A stretch of 39,956 bases of DNA from Methylococcaceae bacterium (GCA_947505105.1 CANNKG010000028.1:1-39956), one strand, 5' to 3'; positions 25,996-35,513 are shown, counted from the stretch's first letter. Translations and numbers: made by a program. Notes: generated by a model not told the origin, from the sequence alone.

Positions 25996-26883
25996 ATGAT
26001 TCAGACGAGTGAAGACCTAGTTAAGGTTAACTTAAAAATGCTGATCAACTTGGCGCAGGCTGCCAATACTGTGAAATTACAGTATATGGCGCCTAGAGCA
26101 ATGCATGCGGGCGGCTATGTGTCACGTTTCAAAGGACGCGGCATGGAATTTGATGAAGCCCGCCCCTATCAGCCCGGCGACGATATTCGCCATATCGACT
26201 GGAAATTAACCGCACGCAGCGGCAAAGCGCATACCAAAATTTTTCGCGAAGAACGCGAACGCCCGGTGTTTATTTCGGTTGATCAACGTGCCGCAATGCA
26301 GTTTGCAACCCGTGGTGTTTTCAAGTATGTGCAGGCCGCCAAATTTGCGGCGCTTCTTGCCTGGGCCGCCCAACAACAAGGTGATCGGATCGGCGGTCAG
26401 TTGTTTTCAGAACAGCAATGTCTGGAAATGAAACCGCAAAATGGTCGTCTGGCGGTGTTGCGCTTTCTGAACATGCTGGTGCGCCCGGCGGAGATTGGTT
26501 CAACCGTGTTCAGCTTTGAACATGTCTTGGCACGCCTGATCGAACACGTCCGCCCCGGCAGCCGAGTCTATTTGATCAGCGATTTTCGAGGCTTGAACGC
26601 TCAGGCCGAACAACATCTGATTAAACTTGCGCGCCATTGTGAAGTGGTAATGATCATGATTTATGACCCGCTTGAAAAATCTTTGCCTACCACCGAAGGC
26701 CGTTACCGTTTTACTGATCGGCAGCGAGATTTGGTCGTCGATACCGGTGACCGACTACGTTTCAAACATTATCAGCACCGTTTTGCCGAGCATCAACAAC
26801 ATCTGGAGCAACTCGCCAAGAAAATGCGTATCGCGTTCATGAGTTGCGATACTCAGACCGATCCCCTCAGTAGGTTACGTTAA
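25996..26883 (+). CDS. DUF58 domain protein of the MoxR/Bat operon
   Basis: 295 aa. The conserved DUF58 block is plain at residues 48-72 (GRGMEFDEARPYQPGDDIR, then HIDWK), followed by a degenerate von Willebrand A-like domain (VFISVD, SRVYLISDF). No membrane helix, so cytoplasmic, probably a partner of the MoxR ATPase. Its stop is immediately followed by the start of the next gene (TAAATG), indicating translational coupling. Confidence 0.9.
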   Translation: MIQTSEDLVKVNLKMLINLAQAANTVKLQYMAPRAMHAGGYVSRFKGRGMEFDEARPYQPGDDIRHIDWKLTARSGKAHTKIFREERERPVFISVDQRAAMQFATRGVFKYVQAAKFAALLAWAAQQQGDRIGGQLFSEQQCLEMKPQNGRLAVLRFLNMLVRPAEIGSTVFSFEHVLARLIEHVRPGSRVYLISDFRGLNAQAEQHLIKLARHCEVVMIMIYDPLEKSLPTTEGRYRFTDRQRDLVVDTGDRLRFKHYQHRFAEHQQHLEQLAKKMRIAFMSCDTQTDPLSRLR

Positions 26884-27378
26884 ATGCCGACTACCGATCT
26901 TCCGTTAAAAGATATTCATTTACCCGCCGCAATCGAATGGTGGCCACCCGCATTGGGCTGGTGGCTAGTGCTGATCTTAGGTCTTGCCGTGCTGGTCGGC
27001 GCAATTTGGCTAGTCCACCGGGCAATGCGTAAAACCGCGCTTAAAAGCGCTAAAAAGTTACTACTGGCCCTACAACGCAACCAAGATCTTAACGAGTTAC
27101 AGCAATTGACCGAGCTGTCGATGTTACTGCGCAGAACCAGCATCAGTCTCTACCCGCGTAGTGACACGGCAAGCTTGACCGGAGACGCTTGGCTAAAATT
27201 TTTAGATCGGTCGATGCAAGGCAAACCCTTTAGTGAAGGCGTCGGTCAATGTTTGAAAGATGCTCATTACCGCAAGTTCGCGCCTGGAACGCTTGAACTA
27301 AGCGAATTGTATCGGCTCTGTTCCGACTGGCTTAATGCGCAGGCTCGCGCATCCTCCTCGCATCAACGCAAAAAATAG
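26884..27378 (+). CDS. DUF4381 membrane protein of the MoxR/Bat operon
   Basis: 164 aa with one membrane helix at about residues 20-47 (LGWWLVLILGLAVLVGAIWLV after a WWPP motif) and a cytoplasmic helical tail containing the typical DUF4381 pattern: L-R-R-x-x-I, then L-T-G-x-x-W-L-x-F-L-D near residues 97-110. It sits between the DUF58 and BatA genes, as in other Gram-negative bat operons, and probably links the soluble MoxR/DUF58 part to the membrane BatA/BatB complex. Next gene 6 nt downstream. Confidence 0.85.
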   Translation: MPTTDLPLKDIHLPAAIEWWPPALGWWLVLILGLAVLVGAIWLVHRAMRKTALKSAKKLLLALQRNQDLNELQQLTELSMLLRRTSISLYPRSDTASLTGDAWLKFLDRSMQGKPFSEGVGQCLKDAHYRKFAPGTLELSELYRLCSDWLNAQARASSSHQRKK

Positions 27379-27384
27379 AACCCT

Positions 27385-28365
27385 ATGTTACATTTTGAAT
27401 GGCCTTGGTTACTTCTGGCATTACCCTTACCCTTGCTGATTCGCCTGCTATTGCCAGCACATTTATCGGTGCAGCAATCGGCCCTACGTGTGCCCTTTCT
27501 CGATGACTTCAACGACCTGCAAACTCAAAGCGTTAAGCCTCGGCAGCGCTGGCCGTTATTAGTCGCTGTATTTGCCTGGTTGCTACTGGTGATTGCAAGC
27601 GCTCGTCCACAATGGCTGGGCGATCCGATTGAACAGGCGATCAGCGGTCGCGACTTAATGCTGGCGGTCGATTTATCGGGAAGTATGCAGGAACAGGATT
27701 TTATGATCAATAATCAGCCGGTCGACCGCTTGACTGCCACCAAACAAGTCGCAACTCAATTTATCGAACGGCGAGTCGGCGACCGTCTTGGACTGATTTT
27801 ATTTGGTACCCAGGCCTATTTGCAAACTCCGCTGACCTTTGATCGAGCAACCGTCAACACGCTGTTACTTGAGTCAGTCATCGGCCTAGCCGGGGATAAT
27901 ACTGCAATTGGCGATGCGATTGGTTTAGCGATTAAGCGCCTGAAAAAAGAGTCAGCCAAAAGTCGAGTGCTGGTTTTAATGACCGATGGCGCCAATACCG
28001 CTGGCGAAGTCACGCCCCTCAAAGCGGCAGAATTGGCCGCCGAAAATCAGCTTAAAATCTACACCATTGGCGTAGGCGCGGATGAAATGATCGTGCGCAG
28101 TTTTTTCGGGGCGCGCAAGGTTAATCCCTCGATCGATCTCGACGAGAAAACTCTGAGTGCAATCGCCGAAAAAACCGGCGGTCGCTATTTTCGCGCACGC
28201 AATACCGATGAACTCCAAAAAATTTATCAATTGCTTGATGAACTCGAACCCGTCGAAAAAGATAAACAATTTTTCAGACCGCGCGCCGAACTTTATTTCT
28301 GGCCGCTCGCCGGTGCATTAATCCTGGCGAGTATTTTGAGCATCGGTGCAAGGAGAGCGCTATGA
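27385..28365 (+). CDS. batA: BatA-type von Willebrand A membrane protein
   Basis: 326 aa. Two N-terminal membrane helices (about 5-23 and 56-73) precede a von Willebrand A domain with an intact MIDAS D-L-S-G-S (96-100), the later Thr, and TDGANTAGE; a C-terminal helix (about 305-322) anchors it. The architecture is that of BatA, an inner-membrane protein with a large periplasmic or cytoplasmic metal-binding domain, linked in Bacteroides and other bacteria to aerotolerance or stress. It overlaps the next gene by 4 nt (ATGA). Confidence 0.9.
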   Translation: MLHFEWPWLLLALPLPLLIRLLLPAHLSVQQSALRVPFLDDFNDLQTQSVKPRQRWPLLVAVFAWLLLVIASARPQWLGDPIEQAISGRDLMLAVDLSGSMQEQDFMINNQPVDRLTATKQVATQFIERRVGDRLGLILFGTQAYLQTPLTFDRATVNTLLLESVIGLAGDNTAIGDAIGLAIKRLKKESAKSRVLVLMTDGANTAGEVTPLKAAELAAENQLKIYTIGVGADEMIVRSFFGARKVNPSIDLDEKTLSAIAEKTGGRYFRARNTDELQKIYQLLDELEPVEKDKQFFRPRAELYFWPLAGALILASILSIGARRAL

Positions 28366-30191
28366 ATCTTACCGATTTTCATTTTCTAAGACCTCTATGG
28401 TTACTGGCAGCGCTGCCGACTGCCGCCCTCCTGATCAGCTTAATTCGACGCCAGCAAGCCCAAGGGCTTTGGTCGAGCGTCTGTGATTCGGCGCTGTTAC
28501 CTTATATTATCGATCAAAAACCCAGCACTCAACGTCGCTGGCCATTATGGCTTGCCAGTCTGGCCAGCATGCTGACCATCGTTGCTTTGGCAGGCCCAAC
28601 CTGGCAACGCTTGCCCACGCCCGCGTTCCGAAATGATGCGGCGTTGGTGATTGCGCTCAATCTATCAACCTCGATGAATGCCGCCGACGTTAAGCCCAGT
28701 CGGCTTATTCGGGCACGTTACAAAATCTCCGATTTGTTAAAACAGCGCAAAGACGGCCAGACCGCCTTACTGGTCTATTCCGGTGCTGCGTTTACGGTGA
28801 CCCCCTTAACCAATGATAGAGAAACTATCGAAAATCAGCTATCGGCGCTGACCACCGACATCATGCCCAGCGAAGGCAACGATACCGCACTGGCGTTGCA
28901 AAAGGCCGGGGCCTTATTACAACAAGCCGGTTTGCAAAATGGTCAAATATTGTTAGTGACCGATGCGGTTGATACGGCCAAAACTCTGGGCGCGGTCAAA
29001 AAACTCAGCAATTACACCATTTCGATACTGGCGGTCGGTACCGAGAATGGCGCGCCGATTCAAGCCCCTCAGGGCGATTTTGTCAAAGACGCCAATGGCA
29101 GCATCATCATTCCTAAATTGAATCTTGATTCGCTCACCCAAGTTGTCAAAACCGGTCATGGGCAACTTGTCCAACTGAGCGATGACAATGCCGATACCGA
29201 AAGTCTGACCCGCTTTTTTGAACACGCGGTGCAAGAGCAAGGCGCTACCAACGACAATTTGTTGTTGCAGCAATGGGTCGACCAGGGTCCCTGGCTGGTT
29301 TTATTAGTGCTCCCGCTGGCCGCGCTGTTTTTTCGAAAGGGGTTGCTGGGCTTAGCGTTGTTAATTTTCTTGCCAATCCCCAAAAATAGCTACGCCTTCG
29401 AATGGCGGGATTTATGGCAAACCAAGGATCAACAGGCGCAACAGGCTTTTCAGCAACAGGATTACAAAACCGCCGCCGAACAGTTCCAAAATCCGGAATG
29501 GCAGGCGGCTGCAAATTACAAGACCGGCAATTATCAGCAAGCACTCGACAATTTAAAAGATATTCACAGCGCAGATAGCTTTTACAATCAAGGCAATGCC
29601 CTGGCTAAAAACGGTCAATTGCCGGAAGCGCTCAAAGCTTACGAGCAAGCCTTAAAACTAAAGCCCGATGATGCCGATACTAAATTCAATAAAGCACTGG
29701 TAGAAAAAGAGCTCGAAAAACAAAAACAGCAGCAAGATCAGCAGAAACAACAGGATTCGAAAAATCAGCAAGATTCTAAAGATCAAAAGGATCAGCAATC
29801 GAAACAAAATAAAGATCAAAATCAGCAGGATCAACAAAACAAATCTTCCGATCAAGACCAGGACCAGGACCAGGACCAGGAAGATAAGTCGCAAAACTCA
29901 CAGGATCAAGCTGACCAAAAACCTGATCAAAATAAAGAAAATGCTGAGCAGACTGAGCAAAAGCCTGAGGATAAACAAAAAGAGGCTCAAGCGGCCAAAC
30001 CTGAGGCGCAAAAGTCGCCTGAAGATGCCAAAAAACCGGAGCAACAAAGCCAAGTTCCTTCAGACGAACAACCCAAGGATGAAACCACGCAAGCAAATGA
30101 GCAATGGTTAAAACGGATTCCGGATGATCCGTCCGGATTGCTCCGGCGCAAATTTAAATACCAATATGGCCAAGGACAGCGCCAACAATAA
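28362..30191 (+). CDS. batB: BatB/BatC fusion: von Willebrand A plus TPR and low-complexity tail
   Basis: 609 aa. Two N-terminal helices, then a von Willebrand A domain whose MIDAS reads N-L-S-T-S (100-104) in place of D-x-S-x-S, followed by LVTDAVDT. A third membrane segment lies at about 310-345. After it come TPR units (QQDYKTAAEQF, then SADSFYNQGNALAKNGQLPEALKAYEQALKL), which in other species form the separate BatC protein. From about residue 460 a long Gln/Asp/Lys-rich tail (about 120 residues) leads to a conserved-looking end (QWLKRIPDDPSGLLRRKFKYQY). The Asp-to-Asn change suggests weakened metal binding compared with BatA. Confidence 0.88.
   Translation: MNLTDFHFLRPLWLLAALPTAALLISLIRRQQAQGLWSSVCDSALLPYIIDQKPSTQRRWPLWLASLASMLTIVALAGPTWQRLPTPAFRNDAALVIALNLSTSMNAADVKPSRLIRARYKISDLLKQRKDGQTALLVYSGAAFTVTPLTNDRETIENQLSALTTDIMPSEGNDTALALQKAGALLQQAGLQNGQILLVTDAVDTAKTLGAVKKLSNYTISILAVGTENGAPIQAPQGDFVKDANGSIIIPKLNLDSLTQVVKTGHGQLVQLSDDNADTESLTRFFEHAVQEQGATNDNLLLQQWVDQGPWLVLLVLPLAALFFRKGLLGLALLIFLPIPKNSYAFEWRDLWQTKDQQAQQAFQQQDYKTAAEQFQNPEWQAAANYKTGNYQQALDNLKDIHSADSFYNQGNALAKNGQLPEALKAYEQALKLKPDDADTKFNKALVEKELEKQKQQQDQQKQQDSKNQQDSKDQKDQQSKQNKDQNQQDQQNKSSDQDQDQDQDQEDKSQNSQDQADQKPDQNKENAEQTEQKPEDKQKEAQAAKPEAQKSPEDAKKPEQQSQVPSDEQPKDETTQANEQWLKRIPDDPSGLLRRKFKYQYGQGQRQQ
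29856..29879 (+). repeat. tandem hexamer GACCAG x4 in the batB tail
   Basis: Four perfect, contiguous copies of GACCAG encode the (DQ)n part of the low-complexity tail of BatB. Hexamer slippage would change length without breaking the frame. Confidence 0.8.
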
Positions 30192-30278
30192 GTAAGGAAT
30201 GCCGCATTCTTTATGGTATTTTTATGCTTCCGGCATCCCTAAGCTATTTAATGCTTGTCCTTAGCCCAAAAAATTGTC

Positions 30279-30299
30279 GGATTAGCTTGACGCTAATCC
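30279..30299. repeat. REP-like palindrome between batB and batD
   Basis: GGATTAGC (30279-30286) and GCTAATCC (30292-30299) form a perfect 8-bp stem with a TTGAC loop, followed by AACCTACG. The sequence resembles the dispersed palindrome family (GGATTA-n-TAATCC with AACCTACG) common between gammaproteobacterial genes. A weaker ATGCCG...CGGCAT pair lies just after batB. It may dampen read-through into batD. Confidence 0.6.
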
Positions 30300-30335
30300 A
30301 ACCTACGAAACTTTTTATTTTTTATCGTGATCGTT

Positions 30336-32018
30336 ATGAAAACGTTGATATCGTTATTTTTAATGTTGAATATTCTGTCGGCTCAAGCGGCAATTGAAGC
30401 AGCAGTGGACCGCAACCCTATAAATCTGAACGATTCGGTACAACTGACGTTTACCGCATCAGATCGACCCGATGCCGATCCGGATTTTGAACCGCTCATG
30501 GTTAACTTTGATATTGTAAACCAGAGCCACAACAGTCAATCATCCTGGATTAACGGGCATAGTTCCGAAAAAATTCAATGGGTGTTGCAATTAATGCCTA
30601 AACATGCCGGAACCATCATAATTCCTGCAATCGCTTTTGGCAGCGATAAAAGTCAGCCAATCTCGCTTGAGGTTCAAGAGGCGCCAAGCTCAGGTCAGAT
30701 CAACAACGATGCCGAACTGTTCCTGCAAGTTGAAGCGACGCCCAAAGATCCCTATGTCCAAAGTCAGGTGTTATATACGCTACGTTTCTATCGGAGAGTC
30801 AATATCACTCAAGCACGTCTCGATGAACCGACCATGACCGATGCGCTGGTACAAAAACTGGGCGAAGACAGCAATTACAATACTCAGCTAAACGGCGTAG
30901 ATTATGTGGTGACCGAGCGAAAATATGCGATTTTTCCACAAAAAAGCGGCACCCTTACGATTGCGCCCTTAACCTTGACCGCCGAAGTGGTCAGTCCACG
31001 CCAACCCAATTTTAACGGTTTTTTTAATTCGCAAATTACCCATAGTCAGCGGGCCTCATCCAATACCATCACGCTGAATGTGCGCCCCGCCCCAACGGCG
31101 GCTCAAAATAAATCCTGGCTGCCCGCCGAAGAATTGCAACTGCAACAAAGCTGGTCCGGCGACATCACCCAGATGCAGGTCGGCGAACCTTTGACTCGCA
31201 CGATTAGCCTGATTGCCAAAGGCGCAACGGTCGGGGTACTGCCCGAACTCAACAGCAAGGTAGCCGATCCCGCGCTTAAAAATTATTCCGATCAACCGAC
31301 GATCAAGGAGCTGCAAAAACCTGAGGGCGTGTACGCAATGCGTGAGGAAAAAATCGCTTTGATCGCCTCAAAAGCCGGAAGTTATACCCTGCCGGAAATT
31401 GTGGTGCCCTGGTTTAATACTAAAACTCAAACGATGCAAATTGCACGAATCCCTGCAACGACGCTGACCGTCCAAGGCGGCGCGACTGCCAACCACACCC
31501 AGCCAATGACCGCGACACCGATCACCGGTTCTCAACCCGCGCCGAATATCGCGCTACAGCCAGCCTCGGACCTACATCATGACGACAATACGCTCTGGTT
31601 ATGGGTGGCGCTCTTTCTAGGATTGGGTTGGTTAACGACGTTATTTTATTTTCTGTCACCCAAACGGCGCTCACCGAAACCCGTTGCGCAAACGAAAGCC
31701 CCATCAACGCCTGATTATAAAAAGCTATTGAAACAGGCGTGTCAGACTAATGATTTGCAACTCGCTAAACAAGCCTTGTTGCAATGGGGCGCGATAAACT
31801 ACCACGTCAACAGTTTAGGCACCTTAGCGAGATATTGTGAAGATCCATTGCGTCAAGAAATTGAGCTGGTCAATCGCCTGCTCTATGCCCAAACCTTTGA
31901 CGATCCGGGTTTATGGCAGGGCAATCTGCTATATGAAGCCTTTAACAACGCACAACCCAGAGCCTCCAAAACCGGCAAAACGCCGGACGAGCTACTCGAA
32001 CCTTTGTTCAGACTATAA
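30336..32018 (+). CDS. batD: BatD-type membrane protein
   Basis: 560 aa. A Sec signal peptide (MKTLISLFLMLNILSAQA) is followed by AIEAAVDRNPINLNDSVQLTF, the characteristic start of BatD (oxygen-tolerance family), repeated Ig-like beta domains in the periplasm, and one C-terminal membrane helix at about residues 425-445 (WLWVALFLGLGWLTTLFYF) with a cytoplasmic helical tail. I prefer ATG 30336; a GTG 9 nt upstream is also in frame. It is 144 nt from batB, with a REP-like palindrome between, but is clearly part of the same functional unit. Confidence 0.88.
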   Translation: MKTLISLFLMLNILSAQAAIEAAVDRNPINLNDSVQLTFTASDRPDADPDFEPLMVNFDIVNQSHNSQSSWINGHSSEKIQWVLQLMPKHAGTIIIPAIAFGSDKSQPISLEVQEAPSSGQINNDAELFLQVEATPKDPYVQSQVLYTLRFYRRVNITQARLDEPTMTDALVQKLGEDSNYNTQLNGVDYVVTERKYAIFPQKSGTLTIAPLTLTAEVVSPRQPNFNGFFNSQITHSQRASSNTITLNVRPAPTAAQNKSWLPAEELQLQQSWSGDITQMQVGEPLTRTISLIAKGATVGVLPELNSKVADPALKNYSDQPTIKELQKPEGVYAMREEKIALIASKAGSYTLPEIVVPWFNTKTQTMQIARIPATTLTVQGGATANHTQPMTATPITGSQPAPNIALQPASDLHHDDNTLWLWVALFLGLGWLTTLFYFLSPKRRSPKPVAQTKAPSTPDYKKLLKQACQTNDLQLAKQALLQWGAINYHVNSLGTLARYCEDPLRQEIELVNRLLYAQTFDDPGLWQGNLLYEAFNNAQPRASKTGKTPDELLEPLFRL

Positions 32019-32026
32019 TAAATATT

Positions 32027-32680
32027 ATGCAACTTCGATTCTTATGCTTAATCTGTCTAAGCTTACTCAGCGATTCGTCAATAGCTGAACAACGCTTAGT
32101 CGTCGGTGAATTTTCAGCGGGACGCCTTGAAAACTGGGAAGCGCATGAATTCGAACAACTAACCGATTATCGACTCGTTGAAGATGGCCCTGGCAATCGA
32201 GTCTTAAAAGCCGAAAGTCGCGCAAGCGCTTCTGGTCTGTATCACAAACAACGTATCGACCTCGAAAAAACTCCATTTATGCATTGGCGCTGGAAAGTTG
32301 TCCAGCCCTTGAGTAAAAAGGTTCAGGAGCGCACCAAAGCCGGTGACGATTATGCGGCGAGATTGTATGTCTTGGTCGATGGTGGCTTGCGCTTCTGGCA
32401 AACCAAAAGCATCAATTATGTCTGGGCAAGTAATCTTCCGCAAATGACGGTCTGGCCAAATGCCTATGCTGGAAACTCGGTTATGATGCTGGCATTACGC
32501 GCCCGAGAAGCACAATTGAATACCTGGTATAACGAAACCCGCAATGTCCGTGAAGACTTCAAACAACTTATGGGTCAGGAGTTTCGTTTTATTGATGCCG
32601 TCGCGCTGATGACAGATACCGACAATAGCCGGGAAGCAGCCACCGCGCTGTACGGCGATATTTACTTTAGCGATCAATAG
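32027..32680 (+). CDS. DUF3047 exported protein
   Basis: 217 aa with a short Sec signal peptide (MQLRFLCLICLSLLSDSSIA). The mature protein has the DUF3047 hallmarks: HWRWKV (94-99 region), AGDDYAARLYV, INYVWA, and a late I-D-A-V-A-L-M-T-D-T-D-N-S. Function is not established in general; the fold is predicted to be a beta-sandwich. It follows batD by 8 nt, so it probably shares the operon transcript. Confidence 0.85.
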   Translation: MQLRFLCLICLSLLSDSSIAEQRLVVGEFSAGRLENWEAHEFEQLTDYRLVEDGPGNRVLKAESRASASGLYHKQRIDLEKTPFMHWRWKVVQPLSKKVQERTKAGDDYAARLYVLVDGGLRFWQTKSINYVWASNLPQMTVWPNAYAGNSVMMLALRAREAQLNTWYNETRNVREDFKQLMGQEFRFIDAVALMTDTDNSREAATALYGDIYFSDQ

Positions 32681-32835
32681 CCAAACCAATCATCCGAAAG
32701 CTTTTTAGGTTTACATTACAGCACCATTTTTTCGATCAAATCAGCTGTAACTCATTACAATAAGGTTTTTAGATCGATTTTATGCCTTAATTTTATCGAA
32801 TCTTAAACACACCTCTAGCCTAAGGTCTGCTTCAA

Positions 32836-33627
32836 ATGAGTTTATTTGATTTGCTTTTTCGTAAAAATCGCCAAAATATGCGTAATTTAGGGATTAGCAT
32901 ACCCAAAAATTTTATTTTGCATGATCATGAGTCTATTCTGAAACGCTTGGATGAATTACTCAACAGTCGAGCGATCATTAATGCGTGCACCTCCGACGGT
33001 GCCTCTTATCAAACTTTAATTCTTGAAATAGATCGAAAAAATAAACGTCTCATTGTTGACTGTGCTGCCGATACCAAAATGAATAATCTGCTCTTAAAAG
33101 CAGAATTCGTACATTTTTTTGGTGAATTTCAGGGGGTTAAGTTCTCGTTTTTCATTCAAAATATGGCTGAATGCACCTTCGAAAATGAAGCGGCTTTTTT
33201 GCTGCAACTCCCCAAACAATTAGACTGGATGCAGCGCCGACAAACCTACCGGATTAACATTCCGCTCGCCCATACCGGAACCTTATGTCAAATTCAACCA
33301 AGTGAAATGGGAGTGATTAGCCCCAATTACCTGAATTTACATCTTGTTGATCTTAGCGTTAAAGGCTTCCTAATGATCAATAAGGGTCAGCAATTTTTGA
33401 AAGCTTTCAAACTTGGCAATAGTTTGCACGGCTTGCTCTATCTCCATAATGGCCAACATGGGGCTATAAAATTTACAGTTCAGTATATTAAAGAGAACAC
33501 CCTTCGCTCCAAAGAGATTGTTCAACATATTGGCTGTCATTTCGTCGGACTGGACCCTTATCTGGAACGATGGATACAATTTTATGTCCAATCTATACAA
33601 GTTCAGCGACGCCGGACTTGCAAATAG
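32836..33627 (+). CDS. PilZ-domain c-di-GMP receptor, YcgR-like
   Basis: 263 aa. The N-terminal half resembles the YcgR N-terminal (flagellar brake) domain. The PilZ domain shows R-x-x-x-R in WMQRRQTYR (131-139, Arg135 and Arg139) and D-L-S-V-K-G (172-177), the two c-di-GMP-binding motifs. It should bind c-di-GMP and act on flagellar or twitching motility or on exopolysaccharide. No motility gene is in the window. The gene stands alone, in a 155-nt gap after the DUF3047 gene, and converges with the adaptor gene. Confidence 0.85.
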   Translation: MSLFDLLFRKNRQNMRNLGISIPKNFILHDHESILKRLDELLNSRAIINACTSDGASYQTLILEIDRKNKRLIVDCAADTKMNNLLLKAEFVHFFGEFQGVKFSFFIQNMAECTFENEAAFLLQLPKQLDWMQRRQTYRINIPLAHTGTLCQIQPSEMGVISPNYLNLHLVDLSVKGFLMINKGQQFLKAFKLGNSLHGLLYLHNGQHGAIKFTVQYIKENTLRSKEIVQHIGCHFVGLDPYLERWIQFYVQSIQVQRRRTCK

Positions 33628-33642
33628 GTTCTTCCCTGTAAT

Positions 33643-34752
33643 TTAATTATCATCCCCGTCATCTTCGGTCGGAATAATCGCTCTATACTCCTGAGAGAGT
33701 AACAATTGAGCACCGGTAATCACTACCTCGACTCGATCAGGCAAAGCATCGGCAATGAAATAACCTTCTTTAATCGGACTCAATTGAGTAATCGTCTGCC
33801 GCATAAATTGTTCCGGCGCGGTTTTGAGATACAACGCCGCTTGGCCTGCATGCCAAATAAGCGCACTGACCGGCACAACATAACCTTTACGCGCACCACC
33901 CGGTGCCGTAATCCAGGCGCTTAAATGCATACCGGTTCTGAGCCCGGCTTTTGGTGTCCGAAAAAAATAGGTTTCACCTTGACTGATGTCGCTGCCTTTG
34001 GGGGCCTTGGAGATAAATTGCGCCACTTGTGCCTTTTGTCGCTCACCATTTGGCTCGACTTCGATGTGAGTTGCAGGCTCCGGCAAATGCTGATTTGCGG
34101 GCAAGGTCAGCAATAACAAGGCTTCACGACCATTCACCAGATTTCTAAACTGGACATTATCTTGAGCTTTGATCCATTCAGCCAGCGGATTTCCCCAATT
34201 CGCCACCAAATTATCATTCAAACTTTGCAAACGATATTGGCTACTGTTCAAGCGAGCCTGTTCAACACGCAATTGCATTTGCAGATTCTGAAATTGCCGT
34301 TGTGAATTAACGCCATTTTGATACAAGGCCTCAGTTCGGTTCAAGGTTTGTTGCGCAAAATTTAAGGCCGCTGACGCACTTTGCTGCTCAGCGAGCGCCG
34401 TCAGGTATTGACCTCGAATCTCAAGCAGTCCTTGTAAATCGATCACATTGGCCTGCGCTGGAAATTCAGTCGGTAATTGTGCAGGTTCGAATTGACGAGT
34501 GACGATGCCCGCTTGAGTCTGAGCAGTTGAACTCAAATAAACGCTCGCCCGAACTTGCGACGATTGAGTGGTCGCAATAGCTTCATCGTCATGAGTTGAG
34601 GTCACAGACTGCTTAATTGGCGCTGAATCCGTGTGCGCAACGGCAGCACATGCAGCGATGCTTGGCATTAATAAACTTAAACCAAAAATAACGCCCAGTA
34701 ACAAACTGACTGGTGTGTTGATACGAACAAGAGTAAGTGGCGCAATAGACAT
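33643..34752 (-). CDS. RND-type efflux adaptor lipoprotein (membrane fusion protein), orphan
   Basis: 369 aa from ATG 34752 (a TTG 12 nt upstream is also in frame). An N-terminal hydrophobic helix ends in a lipobox-like I-A-A-C, suggesting a lipoprotein. A short coiled-coil hairpin follows (about 110-190, ALAEQQSASAALNFAQQ, ALYQNGVNSQRQFQNL), then beta-barrel and membrane-proximal domains (GLRTGMHLSAWI, GYVVPVSALIW). This is the order of CusB/HlyD-like periplasmic adaptors. No inner-membrane pump or outer-membrane channel gene is adjacent. There is an acidic tail ending TEDDGDDN. Confidence 0.75.
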   Translation of the reverse strand: MSIAPLTLVRINTPVSLLLGVIFGLSLLMPSIAACAAVAHTDSAPIKQSVTSTHDDEAIATTQSSQVRASVYLSSTAQTQAGIVTRQFEPAQLPTEFPAQANVIDLQGLLEIRGQYLTALAEQQSASAALNFAQQTLNRTEALYQNGVNSQRQFQNLQMQLRVEQARLNSSQYRLQSLNDNLVANWGNPLAEWIKAQDNVQFRNLVNGREALLLLTLPANQHLPEPATHIEVEPNGERQKAQVAQFISKAPKGSDISQGETYFFRTPKAGLRTGMHLSAWITAPGGARKGYVVPVSALIWHAGQAALYLKTAPEQFMRQTITQLSPIKEGYFIADALPDRVEVVITGAQLLLSQEYRAIIPTEDDGDDN

Positions 34753-34893
34753 GATGGTGTACAAATAAGATAACTTCCGAAATTATATTAGCTTGCACTC
34801 GCCCACGATAATTTATTTGCTCGACCTTAATAATTTAACGCTGGGCTTGATAGAATGATGCTTTATGATAAAGCTAATCTTGAGAGTACCTTT

Positions 34894-35274
34894 ATGAGTC
34901 ACATTCCAAACAATTTAAAGTATGCCAAAACCCATGAGTGGGCAAAACCGGTAGGTGATCATCTGATCCAGGTCGGTATCAGCGATTTCGCTCAAGAAGA
35001 ATTGGGCGATTTAGTCTTTGTGGAACTCCCCGAAGTCGGTCGAAAGGTAAGCGCTGGCGAACAATGCGCGGTCGTAGAATCGGTAAAAACCGCGTCCGAC
35101 TTATACAGTCCGGTAAATGGCGTGGTCACCCAAGTCAACACCGCACTTGCAGATGATCCGAGCCTGCTGAACCAGGATGCTTATACCCATTGGATCTTCA
35201 CCCTGGAAGTCGAAGATGCCTCGCTGGCACATTTACTCGATGCCGCAAGCTATCAAGCTCAAATCGAAACATAA
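34894..35274 (+). CDS. gcvH: glycine cleavage system H protein
   Basis: 126 aa, the normal length. The start at 34894 gives the typical MSHIPNNLKYAKTHEW; an upstream in-frame ATG at 34855 would add 13 residues. The lipoylated lysine is Lys65 in ESVKTASD. It shuttles the methylamine group between the P and T proteins. The P and T genes are not in the window, so gcvH is unlinked from its partners here. Confidence 0.93.
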   Translation: MSHIPNNLKYAKTHEWAKPVGDHLIQVGISDFAQEELGDLVFVELPEVGRKVSAGEQCAVVESVKTASDLYSPVNGVVTQVNTALADDPSLLNQDAYTHWIFTLEVEDASLAHLLDAASYQAQIET

Positions 35275-35407
35275 GCCGTATATTCCTTTACAGGTGCAAC
35301 GATATTGTTAGTGTAATGAACATTGCCAATTGCGTTTGTTCCGTTATGTTTAATCTTCAAAGACATTAATGCATCGATGATGGATCAAATTCAGGTCTGT
35401 CATGAAA

Positions 35408-35459
35408 TTGACAAGTTCACTTGATATTTTCGATACTGTTCCCCCAATGCGGTGGGAAC
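35408..35459 (+). promoter_or_regulatory. sigma-70 promoter and start-site hairpin of dgkA
   Basis: TTGACA (35408-35413), an 18-nt spacer and GATACT (35432-35437) make a good promoter. Immediately downstream GTTCCC (35438-35443) and GGGAAC (35454-35459) can pair, placing a 6-bp hairpin at the predicted 5' end of the mRNA. Confidence 0.5.
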
Positions 35460-35513
35460 TTATCCACCATGCACTTTTGACTTTAGATATTTTTTCTTAC
35501 CTTGAGGATAACG

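Noticed and set aside
29856-29879. CRISPR-like or minisatellite array
   Set aside because: It is a short in-frame hexamer repeat without spacers, inside a Gln/Asp-rich protein tail.
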